A DNA stretch of 40,993 bases, taken from Candidatus Woesearchaeota archaeon. Its GTDB lineage: Archaea; Nanobdellota; Nanobdellia; Woesearchaeales; GW2011-AR4. The notes beneath the pieces were generated by a model that was given only the letters and a program-made list of their open reading frames with translations, did not search any database and was not told the DNA's origin. The number at the start of each line of letters is the position of its first letter. Within the stretch, counting starts at the first letter, position 1. Shown here in pieces: positions 15,400 to 23,334 of the stretch. Both the position numbers and the translations under genes were made by a program. The stretch spans positions 1-40,993 of the forward strand of contig JAGVYR010000070.1 in the NCBI GenBank assembly GCA_018303185.1, written 5' to 3'.

Positions 15400-15700
15400 G
15401 TATGTCATCAGCATAATCCCTTTCATAATAGCGGGCTCACTGCCTTTTATTTTTTTGAAAGAAAAAAGGAAAGCGATTGCTTATACTCTCATAATATCAC
15501 TATGCTTCGGAATTTTATGGGATTTTTGGGCATCTTATCTTTCATTATGGGTATGGAATGACTCTGAATTGATAGGAAGGTTTTTAGGGCTGCCAATAGA
15601 AGATTACATGCTCGCTTTTTTCGGCACTGGGACAATAATTGCTGTTTATGAGATGGTAAAAAAATTGCTGAAAGGAAAAAAATGGCTCAGTATATTTTAG
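15392..15700 (+). CDS. Lycopene-cyclase-domain membrane protein, first half
   Basis: 102 residues from the ATG at 15392, which has GGTGG just upstream inside the gatA end (8-bp overlap). Three transmembrane helices. The family pattern is visible: WDFWASYLSLWVWN followed by GLPIEDYMLAFF, where the Asp/Glu after LPIE is characteristic of the CrtYc/CrtYd type carotenoid cyclase domain. In actinobacteria two such small proteins form one heterodimeric lycopene cyclase, and a second copy follows here with an 19-bp overlap. No other carotenoid genes are in the window, so the substrate is uncertain. Confidence 0.8.
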   Translation: MYKYVISIIPFIIAGSLPFIFLKEKRKAIAYTLIISLCFGILWDFWASYLSLWVWNDSELIGRFLGLPIEDYMLAFFGTGTIIAVYEMVKKLLKGKKWLSIF

Positions 15701-15993
15701 TGCTGCTGGGGCTTGCATTGCCTTCCTTTTACTTTTTGGCGAGACATAAGGATAAAATCCCTTCATTCATTATTACAAGCGCCATAATGCTCATTGTTGC
15801 AGTTGTATGGGAAAGGCTTGCTTATCCTGGCCTTTGGGAATGGAATGATGCAAAAATGGTAGGCTGGCTCTTCGGGCTGCCTGTGGAAGAATACATTTTT
15901 GCTGTGCTTATCACTATATTCGTTTTGGGGGCTTATGAGGAAATAAATCTGAGGTTAAAGAAGAAGAAAGGAAAATCATTGAGGAAAGCTTGA
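15682..15993 (+). CDS. Lycopene-cyclase-domain membrane protein, second half
   Basis: 103 residues with three hydrophobic helices. It repeats the family layout of the preceding gene: WERLAYPGLWEWN then GLPVEEYIFAV, the conserved acidic pair being Glu-Glu. It overlaps the upstream gene by 19 bp, so the products are probably made in equal amounts and pair, as in CrtYc-CrtYd cyclases. The basic C-terminus (RLKKKKGKSLRKA) would face the cytosol. It is located between gatA and an OB-fold gene. Confidence 0.8.
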   Translation: MAQYILVLLGLALPSFYFLARHKDKIPSFIITSAIMLIVAVVWERLAYPGLWEWNDAKMVGWLFGLPVEEYIFAVLITIFVLGAYEEINLRLKKKKGKSLRKA

Positions 15994-15994
15994 A

Positions 15995-16336
15995 ATGATT
16001 GACACAACTTTGCTGGACGCCATAAAAGTGCTTGCGGACAAGGAAAGAAAGATAAAGGGGTACAAGAGGCGCATAAGGCTCAGGGGCATTGTCGCTGACA
16101 AAAAGCTGACAAGAAATGGGAACATATCCCTTATTGTGGAGAAGGATTCTGAAGAATATAGATTCACAGTCTTAAAATCGCATAAGGAGAGGTATGCGCT
16201 TGCGCACTCCTTCAGGGCAGGGAAAAGCGTCTCAATAGAGGGCATCCCTAAATTCAGGATGATAATCTGCACAAGGCTTAAGGTTGTTGATAAAGGAATA
16301 GAAAAAAACAGGCAGGCAAAGCTGATCTTGGCATGA
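15995..16336 (+). CDS. Predicted OB-fold nucleic-acid-binding protein
   Basis: 113 residues. After a helical start (LLDAIKVLADKERK), the sequence shows an alternating strand pattern with basic residues: IRLRGIVADKKLTRNGNISL, then YRFTVLKSHKERYALA and GKSVSIEGIPKFRMIICTRL. It ends with the strand LKVVD. This is how a small OB fold of the RPA/tRNA-binding kind looks; I infer single-stranded nucleic-acid binding. It begins 1 bp after the preceding stop and overlaps the following SEC-C gene by 4 bp (ATGA). Confidence 0.6.
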   Translation: MIDTTLLDAIKVLADKERKIKGYKRRIRLRGIVADKKLTRNGNISLIVEKDSEEYRFTVLKSHKERYALAHSFRAGKSVSIEGIPKFRMIICTRLKVVDKGIEKNRQAKLILA

Positions 16337-17241
16337 AAATGGACAAAAAATTAAGGCTATTGGCGGGGAAAGAGCATGAAGAGCTTGAAAATGCGCTTGG
16401 TTTTACCCATTACCTTGAGACCAAGGGCTTTGAAAACTTTAAGCCTGTGAAAGTGGACCACGATAAGCTTGTGAACGCATTCCTTGATTTTAACAAGAAA
16501 AATGCGGTTTCCGCAGTTATATTCCATGACGGCATTATCCATGATCTTCCTGAATTAGCTTTGGATGAAATCGAAAATAACCTCAGGCTGCTGAAAAACA
16601 ATAGGGGGATTTTTGCTTCTCCTGATGATGAGGACCTTGCAGTTAGCGTCGGGCTGTTTACAGAGGAGTATATGGCGGAATTCATGCAGGAGATAATCTT
16701 CTTTTCCGGAAAGAAAGAGGCTGTAGAACGGTTCTCTTCTGCCCTTAGCAGCTTAAGCATAAAGCATTTCCCTCCGGATCTTATTCAGAGCTTAAAAAAA
16801 AGCGGGCTGGTAGGCTATAATATGCCGAAAATAAAATTTGAAAGCCCTCTTCCTCCCGCCGAAAAGCCAAGAAAGCTCGGCAGAAATGAGCCTTGCCATT
16901 GCAGCTCGGGGATAAAATACAAAAAATGCTGCCTCGAAGCAGATATAAGGGAGGCAGGAAGCCCAAAAAAAGTATTAGATGCATATGAAATTTCGGGAGG
17001 CGGAAAAATGGAAGAGGAAAGCGAAGAAGGCTCTGAATTCTGGGAGGGAGGCTATTTTGCCGAGACAATGGGTCCCAAGGACATGGAGCAGAAAATGAGC
17101 ACCTTCCATATGAAGCATGATGAGGAGATGAAATATAACTGCAAGAAATGCGATAAAAGGATTTCAGCGCACAATAAGGATTGGCATAATGGGATGTGTG
17201 ATGGTTGCTTTGATAAAGCCTATTACAAGAGGGGGCAATGA
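16333..17241 (+). CDS. SEC-C motif protein with C-terminal zinc knuckles
   Basis: 302 residues. The N-terminal ~175 residues are a helical domain with no recognised family. A SEC-C zinc motif follows, GRNEPCHCSSGIKYKKCCL (~190). An acidic linker precedes a second metal-binding region with YNCKKCDKR and HNGMCDGCF near the C-terminus. In SecA the SEC-C motif binds zinc and SecB/ribosomes; stand-alone uses are poorly known. It ends the gatA-side operon, overlapping the OB-fold gene by ATGA. An alternative ATG two codons later (16339) cannot be excluded. Confidence 0.82.
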   Translation: MKMDKKLRLLAGKEHEELENALGFTHYLETKGFENFKPVKVDHDKLVNAFLDFNKKNAVSAVIFHDGIIHDLPELALDEIENNLRLLKNNRGIFASPDDEDLAVSVGLFTEEYMAEFMQEIIFFSGKKEAVERFSSALSSLSIKHFPPDLIQSLKKSGLVGYNMPKIKFESPLPPAEKPRKLGRNEPCHCSSGIKYKKCCLEADIREAGSPKKVLDAYEISGGGKMEEESEEGSEFWEGGYFAETMGPKDMEQKMSTFHMKHDEEMKYNCKKCDKRISAHNKDWHNGMCDGCFDKAYYKRGQ

Positions 17242-17380
17242 TTGTCACTCGTCCAGACATTAATTGATTTCCATATTGAAAATATAACAGCATTGGGTAA
17301 ACTTTATATATCCAGAAAGGGAAATCAACATAGAATGTATCTGATTACAGGCAGTATCCATTTATGGGGGTAGAGCTAAT

Positions 17381-17572
17381 ATGTACTCTGATTATGAGCG
17401 CTTAATCAAGATGGACCTTAGCCAGTATGCCGGAAAATGGGTGGCTGTCTGCGATTCAAAAATCGTGGCGGCAAATTCCAGCATAAAGCAACTAATTAAG
17501 GAATCAGAAGCCAAATGCGGCAAGAAGAAGCCAGTCATTACCAAAGTTTCTTCCACTGCAAGAATTCTCTAA
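17381..17572 (+). CDS. DUF5678 family small protein
   Basis: 63 residues matching the archaeal DUF5678 pattern: YAGKWVAVCDSKIVAANSS, a helix (KQLIKESEAKC), then PVITKVSSTARIL. The function is unknown. A TATA box (ACTTTATATA, 17301-17310) predicts a start near 17333, leaving a ~48-nt leader with GGGGGT. One base separates its stop from a 40-codon gene at 17574. In my recollection such genes often precede a small retropepsin-like aspartic protease gene; here only a short frame remains. Confidence 0.75.
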   Translation: MYSDYERLIKMDLSQYAGKWVAVCDSKIVAANSSIKQLIKESEAKCGKKKPVITKVSSTARIL

Positions 17573-17573
17573 G

Positions 17574-17696
17574 ATGGCCTTAAAGTACAAGTTCCACAAG
17601 GAAAAGCTAAAAGACGGCTCATCAGCCTTTAGGCCATTAGTACTTAAGATTGAGCTGAAGAAGACTGACTCCTTAAGAAGAAGGATATATTATTAA
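17574..17696 (+). CDS. 40-residue basic peptide, possible truncated partner of DUF5678
   Basis: Starts 1 bp after the DUF5678 stop and reads MALKYKFHKEKLKDGSSAFR, then PLVLKIELKKTD, ending RRRIYY. The FRPLVLKIEL part resembles the first strands of archaeal retropepsin-like aspartic proteases (KYKF...YRPL.PV.L), but there is no DTGA active site. It is therefore either a truncated remnant or an independent small protein. Its stop codon is inside the palindrome that carries the gatB TATA box. Confidence 0.45.
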   Translation: MALKYKFHKEKLKDGSSAFRPLVLKIELKKTDSLRRRIYY

Positions 17697-17704
17697 ATAT
17701 ATCC
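17683..17704 (+). promoter_or_regulatory. gatB promoter embedded in a 22-bp palindrome
   Basis: Perfect inverted repeat GGATATAT-tattaa-ATATATCC. The TATA-like centre (about 17697) is 28 nt before the gatB ATG, so gatB is likely leaderless. A palindrome superimposed on the TATA box is a natural operator position. Confidence 0.45.
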
Positions 17705-17724
17705 AGTGCATAGGCATACCTAGA

Positions 17725-19137
17725 ATGGACAAAACCAAAGAAATAATCATCGGCCTCGAAATCCACACGGAGCTGGATACAGCCACAAAGCTTTTTTGCA
17801 GCTGTCCGACAAAAGGAAGCGAGGAGCCCAATACAAGGACTTGCCCAATCTGCCTAGGCATGCCCGGCTCAAAGCCCTCCCTCAATAAAAAAGCGGTTGA
17901 ATTTGCTGTAAAATTGTGCCTTGCGCTGAAATGTAACATATCTTCTGAACTTATTTTCTCAAGAAAATCATATTTTTATCCTGACCTTGCAAAAAACTAC
18001 CAGATTACGCAATACGAACTGCCTCTTGGAAAAGAAGGGAAACTGGCATTAAGCTCGGGAAAAGAGATTGGGATTACAAGAGTGCATATGGAAGAGGACC
18101 CTGCGTCTTTAATCCACCCCGCAGGAATGCAGAATTCGCAGTATGTTCTTGTGGATTACAACCGCTCGGGCAACCCTTTATTGGAAATTGTCACAAAGCC
18201 TGAGCTTTCAAGCCCTGAAGAGGCCCGCGATTTCATGAAGCAGCTTATCACTGTCCTGTCATATCTTGAGATTTTCGACGAAAACAGCAGCGTAATAAAG
18301 GCTGATGCCAACATTTCAATAAAAGAGTCCGGCTTTGTAAAGGCTGAAGTGAAGAACATAACAGGCTTCAAAGAAATAGAGCGCGCATTAAACTATGAAA
18401 TCCTGAGGCAGAAAAAAGACTTCAAAGAAGGCAAAAAATTAGTGCAGGAGACAAGGGCATGGGATTCTGAAAAGGGCATCACATTCACATTAAGGAAAAA
18501 AGAGACTGAAGAGGATTACGGCTATATAATTGACACGGATTTGGTTGCAACAGAGATAACACAGGGCATGATAAAGAAGATAAAAGGCGAAATGCCGGAG
18601 CTTGCCCAGGACAAGGTGAAGAGATACACTGAAAAGCATAAAATCAGCAGGGAAGATGCATTAGTCTTATCGCAGGAAAAGAAGCTGGCAGAGCTTTTTG
18701 AAAAAGTCGCTGAAAAAATAGATCCTGTTCTCGCAGCAAGGTGGATAAGAAGGGAATTAGTCAGGGTAATTAATTATAATAAAATTTCTTTGAATGGCTT
18801 AAAAATTGATGAAACTCATCTTATTGGCTTGTTGGATTTGGTTGAAAAAAAGAAAATCACGGACAGTGTTGCCCAAAAGCTTTTGGAGGAATTGATAGAA
18901 AAGCCTTTTGATGTGAAGGAAAAGGTAAAAAAAGAAAAGCTTGAGGCAGTATCGGATGCAGGAGAGCTGGAAAAATTCTGCAAAGAGGCAATAGCAGAGA
19001 ACCAAAAGGCGGTAGAAGACTATAAGGCGGGGGAGGAAAGGGCATTGAACTTTATAGTTGGGCAGGTCATGAAAAAGACTAAAGGAAAGGCAACTCCGAA
19101 AGAAGTTAATGAGATTATAAAAAGCCTGATAAAATAA
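17725..19137 (+). CDS. gatB: Asp/Glu-tRNA amidotransferase subunit B
   Basis: tRNA-binding and kinase/transferase subunit of GatCAB, phosphorylating the misacylated Asp or Glu and amidating it. 470 residues, full length. The start IIIGLEIHTELDTATKLFC is diagnostic. Zinc ligands Cys25, Cys27, Cys40 and Cys43 are intact. VHMEEDPASLIHP and VDYNRSGNPLLEIVT are family motifs. The C-terminal helical and YqeY-like domains are present (KTKGKATPKEVNEI at the end). It has a promoter of its own, separate from gatC-gatA. Archaea usually use GatDE for Gln-tRNA, so GatCAB most likely makes Asn-tRNA here. Confidence 0.95.
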   Translation: MDKTKEIIIGLEIHTELDTATKLFCSCPTKGSEEPNTRTCPICLGMPGSKPSLNKKAVEFAVKLCLALKCNISSELIFSRKSYFYPDLAKNYQITQYELPLGKEGKLALSSGKEIGITRVHMEEDPASLIHPAGMQNSQYVLVDYNRSGNPLLEIVTKPELSSPEEARDFMKQLITVLSYLEIFDENSSVIKADANISIKESGFVKAEVKNITGFKEIERALNYEILRQKKDFKEGKKLVQETRAWDSEKGITFTLRKKETEEDYGYIIDTDLVATEITQGMIKKIKGEMPELAQDKVKRYTEKHKISREDALVLSQEKKLAELFEKVAEKIDPVLAARWIRRELVRVINYNKISLNGLKIDETHLIGLLDLVEKKKITDSVAQKLLEELIEKPFDVKEKVKKEKLEAVSDAGELEKFCKEAIAENQKAVEDYKAGEERALNFIVGQVMKKTKGKATPKEVNEIIKSLIK

Positions 19138-19138
19138 G

Positions 19139-19468
19139 ATGTCAAAATCGCAAAATCCGTGGTATGTACTCGCTCAATTGGTAGCAGTATTATCTGGCGG
19201 ACTTTTTGTTGCAAGTGGAGTTTATGCAGGCTTATCCATGAATTTTCTTTTCTATAATAGTGATTTAATGAAAATTAGACTAGACTTATTGAGGAACAAT
19301 TACACTTATAATGAATCTATATTTAACGAAGCGTCTCGAGAAGTAGCCGAAAGCATTGTTCAGTCATTTGATTTACACAGAGTTTTGGTCTTTGGAGGTA
19401 CGGCCTTTATTATATTTGCACTGGTATTTTTTTCCATTGGATGGTTTAGTGAAAGGCAGGGTAGTTGA
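19139..19468 (+). CDS. Two-helix membrane protein, hypothetical
   Basis: 109 residues: a hydrophobic helix at ~9-35 (VLAQLVAVLSGGLFVASGVY), a polar extracytoplasmic-type loop of ~45 residues with NYTYNESIFNEASRE, and a second helix at ~80-103. It ends SERQGS. It starts 1 bp after the gatB stop and is probably co-transcribed. Family not recognised; nothing ties it to amidation. Confidence 0.65.
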   Translation: MSKSQNPWYVLAQLVAVLSGGLFVASGVYAGLSMNFLFYNSDLMKIRLDLLRNNYTYNESIFNEASREVAESIVQSFDLHRVLVFGGTAFIIFALVFFSIGWFSERQGS

Positions 19469-19489
19469 GTTTATGGTAAGATCTTCCTC

Positions 19490-19714
19490 CTACTCTTCCT
19501 TCCAGTTAGAAGAAGAAACTTTTATCTTACTGTCCTGTTCAGGAAAAACTTTCAATGACTTGTAATGCGCTCCTGTCTTCTCATTATACCCTTTATGGGA
19601 GCTGTCGCAGTAAGGCAGCCTTTTGCTCTGCCCGCATGTGCAGAAGCTGTACTTCCCTCCCGCTTTCACCTCAACCTCAACTGCCGTATCGGGCAATTCC
19701 TGCTTTTCTTCCAT
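19490..19714 (-). CDS. CDGSH iron-sulfur protein
   Basis: 74 residues holding one CDGSH [2Fe-2S] domain with the 3Cys-1His ligand set Cys25, Cys27, Cys36 and His40 (FCTCGQSKRLPYCDSSH). It is a small soluble protein of redox or cluster-transfer type. AGGTGA lies shortly before the ATG, inside the intergenic gap after mre11 (10 bp), so it appears to be the last gene of the herA-mre11 run. The sequence past the domain (YKSLKVFPEQDSKI) is short and basic. Confidence 0.92.
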   Translation of the reverse strand: MEEKQELPDTAVEVEVKAGGKYSFCTCGQSKRLPYCDSSHKGYNEKTGAHYKSLKVFPEQDSKIKVSSSNWKEE

Positions 19715-19724
19715 GCTTTCACCT

Positions 19725-20936
19725 TCAGCTTATGTCAATCTCAAGTATCCTGCTTGCTTCTTCCTTTATTTTCTTTTCATAATCCGGCTTTGTCATTCCT
19801 TCCGGCCTTTCCTGCAGCAAGATATTCATAAGTTCCTTCACAGCATGCGTTTCATCTTCAATTCCCGCCTTAATCTGCCCCAGATGCTCCCTGATAAGCC
19901 TCTCTTCAACATCCTCGACTGATTTCATGTCAACCTTTATTTCCTCAAACTCCTTTGTGTTAAGTGCATTTGTGTTTTTCATCACAAAATAAGCTCCCTT
20001 GTCCTGCAGCACAGAAAAAAGCTCCCTGAAATCAATATCAGTCGGCTTTCCCGAAGCCAGAGTTCCGTAAAGCCTTATCAGGATTATTGTATTGATGAAT
20101 TCTCTGCCCTTGACTGAGTTATTTAGCTCTTCCAAGACCTGCTCAGCGCTTTTATTCGTGCAGTCAAGCACTATCTTGTGTGTATTGTACACTTGTATCG
20201 GCTCCCATTTTGCTTTTCCATCTTCAACAATGTAAAAGCCCCCTCTTTCCAGCTTTTCAAGCTCGGAAAAAGAATTCGGGAACAAAGGCCCGGGATACGC
20301 AATCAGCCCGTAGCCTTCTATTTGCCTGTCCTCCACAATGTGGACATGGCCTCCGGCATAATAGTCAAACCCTTTTGGCAGTAAGGAGATTGGCTGTGAT
20401 ATTATATTTGCCATGTCTTTTGGCTTCAGCTCATCAATCCCGGAATGGAACATGAAAATTTTATAGCCTTTTTCCTTTTCCAGATGCCCTGTCTCAAGGC
20501 TCTCATAGTATCCTTTCTCAAGCCCGCCTCTTTTTCCCAAGATTCCGGTAATTTTTGCCCCTGTCTTTACATCAACAGTGAATTTCAGCCTTAATTTCTC
20601 ATTTACAACTTCGCCCTTCACTACATTAACAAAAAGCCCGGCTTCTTCAAGCACATCAAGCATCGTTCTCCCTGACGGGGAATAGTCATGGCTGCCTGGG
20701 ATTATGTATACCGGGATGTTATTTTCTTTCAGCTCCCTGAACTTCGAGACAACAGCCTTAAGGTTGTCTATCCTCGGCAAAGAAGTGTTGAATAAGTCTC
20801 CTGCTATAAGAATAAAGTCAACTTTCTCATGCGTGCATTTGTCCACTGCCCTTATGAAAGCCTCTGTGCTTATGTCCTTCAGCTTAGGGTCCCTCCAGCT
20901 GCCTATGTGGCAGTCAGCCATGTGTGCGAATTTCAT
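19725..20936 (-). CDS. mre11: Mre11-like DNA double-strand-break repair nuclease
   Basis: Metallophosphoesterase acting as 3'-5' exonuclease and endonuclease in end processing, normally with Rad50. 403 residues. Metal motifs in order: Asp8-x-His10 (MADCHIGSW), Asp47 (LIAGDLFN), Gly-Ser-His-Asp at 81-84 (usual GNHD with Ser for Asn), FHSGIDE, and GGHVHI. The C-terminal ~140 residues form the capping and Rad50-binding region. It lies downstream of herA and an unknown helical gene; rad50 and nurA, the usual partners, are not in this window. Confidence 0.94.
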   Translation of the reverse strand: MKFAHMADCHIGSWRDPKLKDISTEAFIRAVDKCTHEKVDFILIAGDLFNTSLPRIDNLKAVVSKFRELKENNIPVYIIPGSHDYSPSGRTMLDVLEEAGLFVNVVKGEVVNEKLRLKFTVDVKTGAKITGILGKRGGLEKGYYESLETGHLEKEKGYKIFMFHSGIDELKPKDMANIISQPISLLPKGFDYYAGGHVHIVEDRQIEGYGLIAYPGPLFPNSFSELEKLERGGFYIVEDGKAKWEPIQVYNTHKIVLDCTNKSAEQVLEELNNSVKGREFINTIILIRLYGTLASGKPTDIDFRELFSVLQDKGAYFVMKNTNALNTKEFEEIKVDMKSVEDVEERLIREHLGQIKAGIEDETHAVKELMNILLQERPEGMTKPDYEKKIKEEASRILEIDIS

Positions 20937-20945
20937 TTTTAATAC

Positions 20946-21410
20946 CTAATAAGCGACATGAAGTAGCATATTTCTAATTCTCTCAAGGTCTCCCAGTTCC
21001 CTATTAAAATCTTTAAACAAAGTATCCTCGAGAATTTTTTTCATGCTTGTTATAAAGGCAAGAAGTATGCGGTCTGTCTTTTCGCCCAAATCTTTTCTTA
21101 TTCTGGGATACTCTTGGATAAATTGCTCTATTCTGGCAATCAAAGGAGTAATATCATCTTTAATTTTCTTGATTATTATTGATTCCTGAAATCCTCTCAG
21201 CTCAGCCACAAACCTTTGCAGGTCATCAATAATCACAGACAGAGGCACTGGGCTTTTGGCTCTGCGATAAATAACTTCGATCTCCTTCTGAAGCTTCTCA
21301 TGCATCAATGACATTACTTTCTCGCTGTCTCCTAATTCGTTTGCCATATGGGCTAAATTTCTTGAAAAATATTTTCCCATCATTATGCTTTCATCTACTG
21401 CCCTAGCCAA
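20946..21410 (-). CDS. Helical protein between herA and mre11, hypothetical
   Basis: About 154 residues, all-helical ([20 protein letters not shown], then [15 protein letters not shown]), without catalytic motifs; it lacks the acidic pattern of NurA and the Walker motifs of Rad50. I place the start at a TTG (21410) because GGAGGGG is ideally positioned six bases before it. An ATG at 21446 would add 12 residues but overlap herA by 44 bp without a ribosome-binding site, and ATGs at 21383/21380 are also possible. Position between two resection genes suggests an accessory role (inference). Confidence 0.65.
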   Translation of the reverse strand: MARAVDESIMMGKYFSRNLAHMANELGDSEKVMSLMHEKLQKEIEVIYRRAKSPVPLSVIIDDLQRFVAELRGFQESIIIKKIKDDITPLIARIEQFIQEYPRIRKDLGEKTDRILLAFITSMKKILEDTLFKDFNRELGDLERIRNMLLHVAY

Positions 21411-22938
21411 GTTTAACCCCTCCGAATCCTTTCCTGACAGCAGCATCCGGTTTTAAGTCCTTCCTCGCAAACTCATCAAACAGAGGGATTTTCACAGGCA
21501 GCGCGAACTTGGCGAAATTGCTTGTAACAAGCGCCTCTCCCTTGTCGAGAGACGCTATATTGCGGTCATCATCGCTTAAATCCTGCGAAGCGCTTTCAAT
21601 GATTGCCTGCCTCTCCGGCTTCATCTCTATCCCTAATATGATTTTAGTATTCATGTTCGCAAGAATCTGCCTTGGAATGAGGGAAGGCAGCTGCGTTATG
21701 GCAACCAATCCGACTTTGAACTTCCTTCCTTCGCGTGCAATTGTGGAAAAGATATTGTGCCCTGCCTCAAGCACTTCCTTGCCTAAAACGCGGGGCGCTT
21801 CTTCCAGAACAACAGAAATGACGGGCTTTCCATCCAGTTTTCCATTCATTTTATAGTGTCTATACTTGTTAAAAACCTCAGTTGTAATCAATGAGCCGAT
21901 CAGCAGCTCTACAGCGCCTGAGAAATTTGAAGTGTCTACAATCACAATCTTCCCATTTTCAAGCTCTCGGGCAATATCAGCAACAGTGCTCTCCCCTGCT
22001 TTAAGGTCAAACACTCCATTGCACGACAGGGCATTATTTGAGAAATCAAGGTCCAGAAGATATAGAAGCCTTCTTTTGACAACAACAATGCTTTCCTGCC
22101 TGAATGCATTTTCAATGGATAATTTTTTCTCGAGTATTATTGCCTCAATCCATTTTTCCCCGTATTCCTTGTAATAAAGATGGAGTGCCTGCCTCTGCGC
22201 GTCTGAAAAGTCCACAACGCCTTCAAAATGCTGCGGCCTCAATAATTCCAGATTAATCTTCAGGCTTCTTGCCCCAGGAGGCGCATTAGAGGGAGTGTAA
22301 TAGGCTATTTTTTCCCTGTTCGGATGGTCCTTAAGCCTGAAATTGTTTCTGCCGTAATATTCATCATGAGGGTCCAAAACCAGAATTCCGCAGTAATCTT
22401 CCTTTGCGGCGCTCCATAAGATGTTGGATATCAAAACACTTTTGCCTCTGCCCGTAGTGCCTGCAACAAGTATATGGTGGCTCATAACCTCTTTTCCTTC
22501 AAGGAATATGGGAACGTCCATTTCCTTGCTGCCAGACCTTAAATTGCCGATGAACAGGGGATTTTTGGGCTTTGTCAAAAAAGACAAATCTTCCTTGGTA
22601 ACTTCCATTATTGGAGAAAAGAAAGCAGGCATCTGCTTGCTGACAGCAGCCTTTCCATTCTTAATGACGGCTATGCTTTTCACATTGGCGAGCATGTAAT
22701 TCCTCAGCTTAGGGTCCATGAACTCAAAGTCGGTGTCATCCTCCAAGCTGTAGCCTGCAATCAGCTCGAGATTCTGCTGTGAAATCTGGCTCCCGTAAAG
22801 CAAATCAAAGACCTGCATCAGGATTTTGCTTCCGCCGGCATCAGCAACAAGAAGCTCCCCAAGCTCAAGATTCGCATTCTCCTTCTGCCTCACAAGAATC
22901 TTCCCAAACTCGCCTGAAATAACTTGCCCCTTTATCAT
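21403..22938 (-). CDS. herA: HerA-type DNA translocase/helicase
   Basis: Hexameric FtsK/HerA ATPase that drives DNA end resection with NurA. 511 residues. An N-terminal HAS-barrel-like domain ([20 protein letters not shown]) is followed by Walker A GTTGRGKS (160-167), Walker B with [10 protein letters not shown], and a C-terminal sensor/arginine-finger part ending GFGGVKLG. Start at 22938 is leaderless: a TATA box is centred about 26 nt upstream. It heads a probable operon with the helical gene and mre11. Confidence 0.93.
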   Translation of the reverse strand: MIKGQVISGEFGKILVRQKENANLELGELLVADAGGSKILMQVFDLLYGSQISQQNLELIAGYSLEDDTDFEFMDPKLRNYMLANVKSIAVIKNGKAAVSKQMPAFFSPIMEVTKEDLSFLTKPKNPLFIGNLRSGSKEMDVPIFLEGKEVMSHHILVAGTTGRGKSVLISNILWSAAKEDYCGILVLDPHDEYYGRNNFRLKDHPNREKIAYYTPSNAPPGARSLKINLELLRPQHFEGVVDFSDAQRQALHLYYKEYGEKWIEAIILEKKLSIENAFRQESIVVVKRRLLYLLDLDFSNNALSCNGVFDLKAGESTVADIARELENGKIVIVDTSNFSGAVELLIGSLITTEVFNKYRHYKMNGKLDGKPVISVVLEEAPRVLGKEVLEAGHNIFSTIAREGRKFKVGLVAITQLPSLIPRQILANMNTKIILGIEMKPERQAIIESASQDLSDDDRNIASLDKGEALVTSNFAKFALPVKIPLFDEFARKDLKPDAAVRKGFGGVKLG

Positions 22939-22956
22939 GGAGCGGAGAATAGGGGA

Positions 22957-22968
22957 TGATTTTATAAA
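22957..22968. promoter_or_regulatory. Bidirectional TATA element between herA and the 23012 gene
   Basis: The symmetrical ATTTTATAAAG reads as a TATA box on both strands. On minus it is 26-27 nt before the herA ATG. On plus it predicts a start near 22990, just ahead of the 23012 gene. This rules out coding starts for the plus gene upstream of about 22990. Confidence 0.5.
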
Positions 22969-23011
22969 GGTTTTTGAATTTCTTCATAATTCCGAGGATA
23001 AATTGGTGGTA

Positions 23012-23332
23012 ATGACGATAGCAAGACCCAGGGAAAGATTGCATGAACAATTCGTACCAACTAAAGCTGATTCTGGTATAGTGAGGGTTGGCGAGCTCGG
23101 CTACGTAATATCTCGGTCATCTACAAATTGGGATCCAAGAGTACTTGGGAGGATAGAAAGAGTAATCGAAGGCAATCCTGTTAAGGGTATGAGAAATGTC
23201 GTCAAAATGGCTCATGGTCCTGGAGTAAAAGACAGGTTTGTGTCATACTCCGCGGTTACCAGAGAGGAAAATAAAGAAGTTCTTGAGTTATACTTAAGAG
23301 ATACACTCTCTCCCAGACCGTATGGAGGTTAA
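23012..23332 (+). CDS. Hypothetical protein, ~106 residues
   Basis: A frame open from 22826, but the upstream part is antisense to herA and precedes the promoter. The first suitable ATG after the predicted start is 23012 (MTIARPRERLHEQFVPTKAD). The product is basic and strand-rich (GIVRVGELGYVISRSS, then NPVKGMRNVVKMAHG) and ends LSPRPYGG; no family recognised. It converges with the PIN-like gene, leaving only 2 bp. Codon choice (more ATA, AGA, GTA) differs mildly from its neighbours. An ATG at 22937 would overlap herA's own start codon and is less likely. Confidence 0.55.
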   Translation: MTIARPRERLHEQFVPTKADSGIVRVGELGYVISRSSTNWDPRVLGRIERVIEGNPVKGMRNVVKMAHGPGVKDRFVSYSAVTREENKEVLELYLRDTLSPRPYGG

Positions 23333-23334
23333 CA

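Noticed and set aside
22826-23011. N-terminal extension of the 23012 gene
   Set aside because: The segment is antisense to the herA 5' end and lies upstream of the predicted transcription start.
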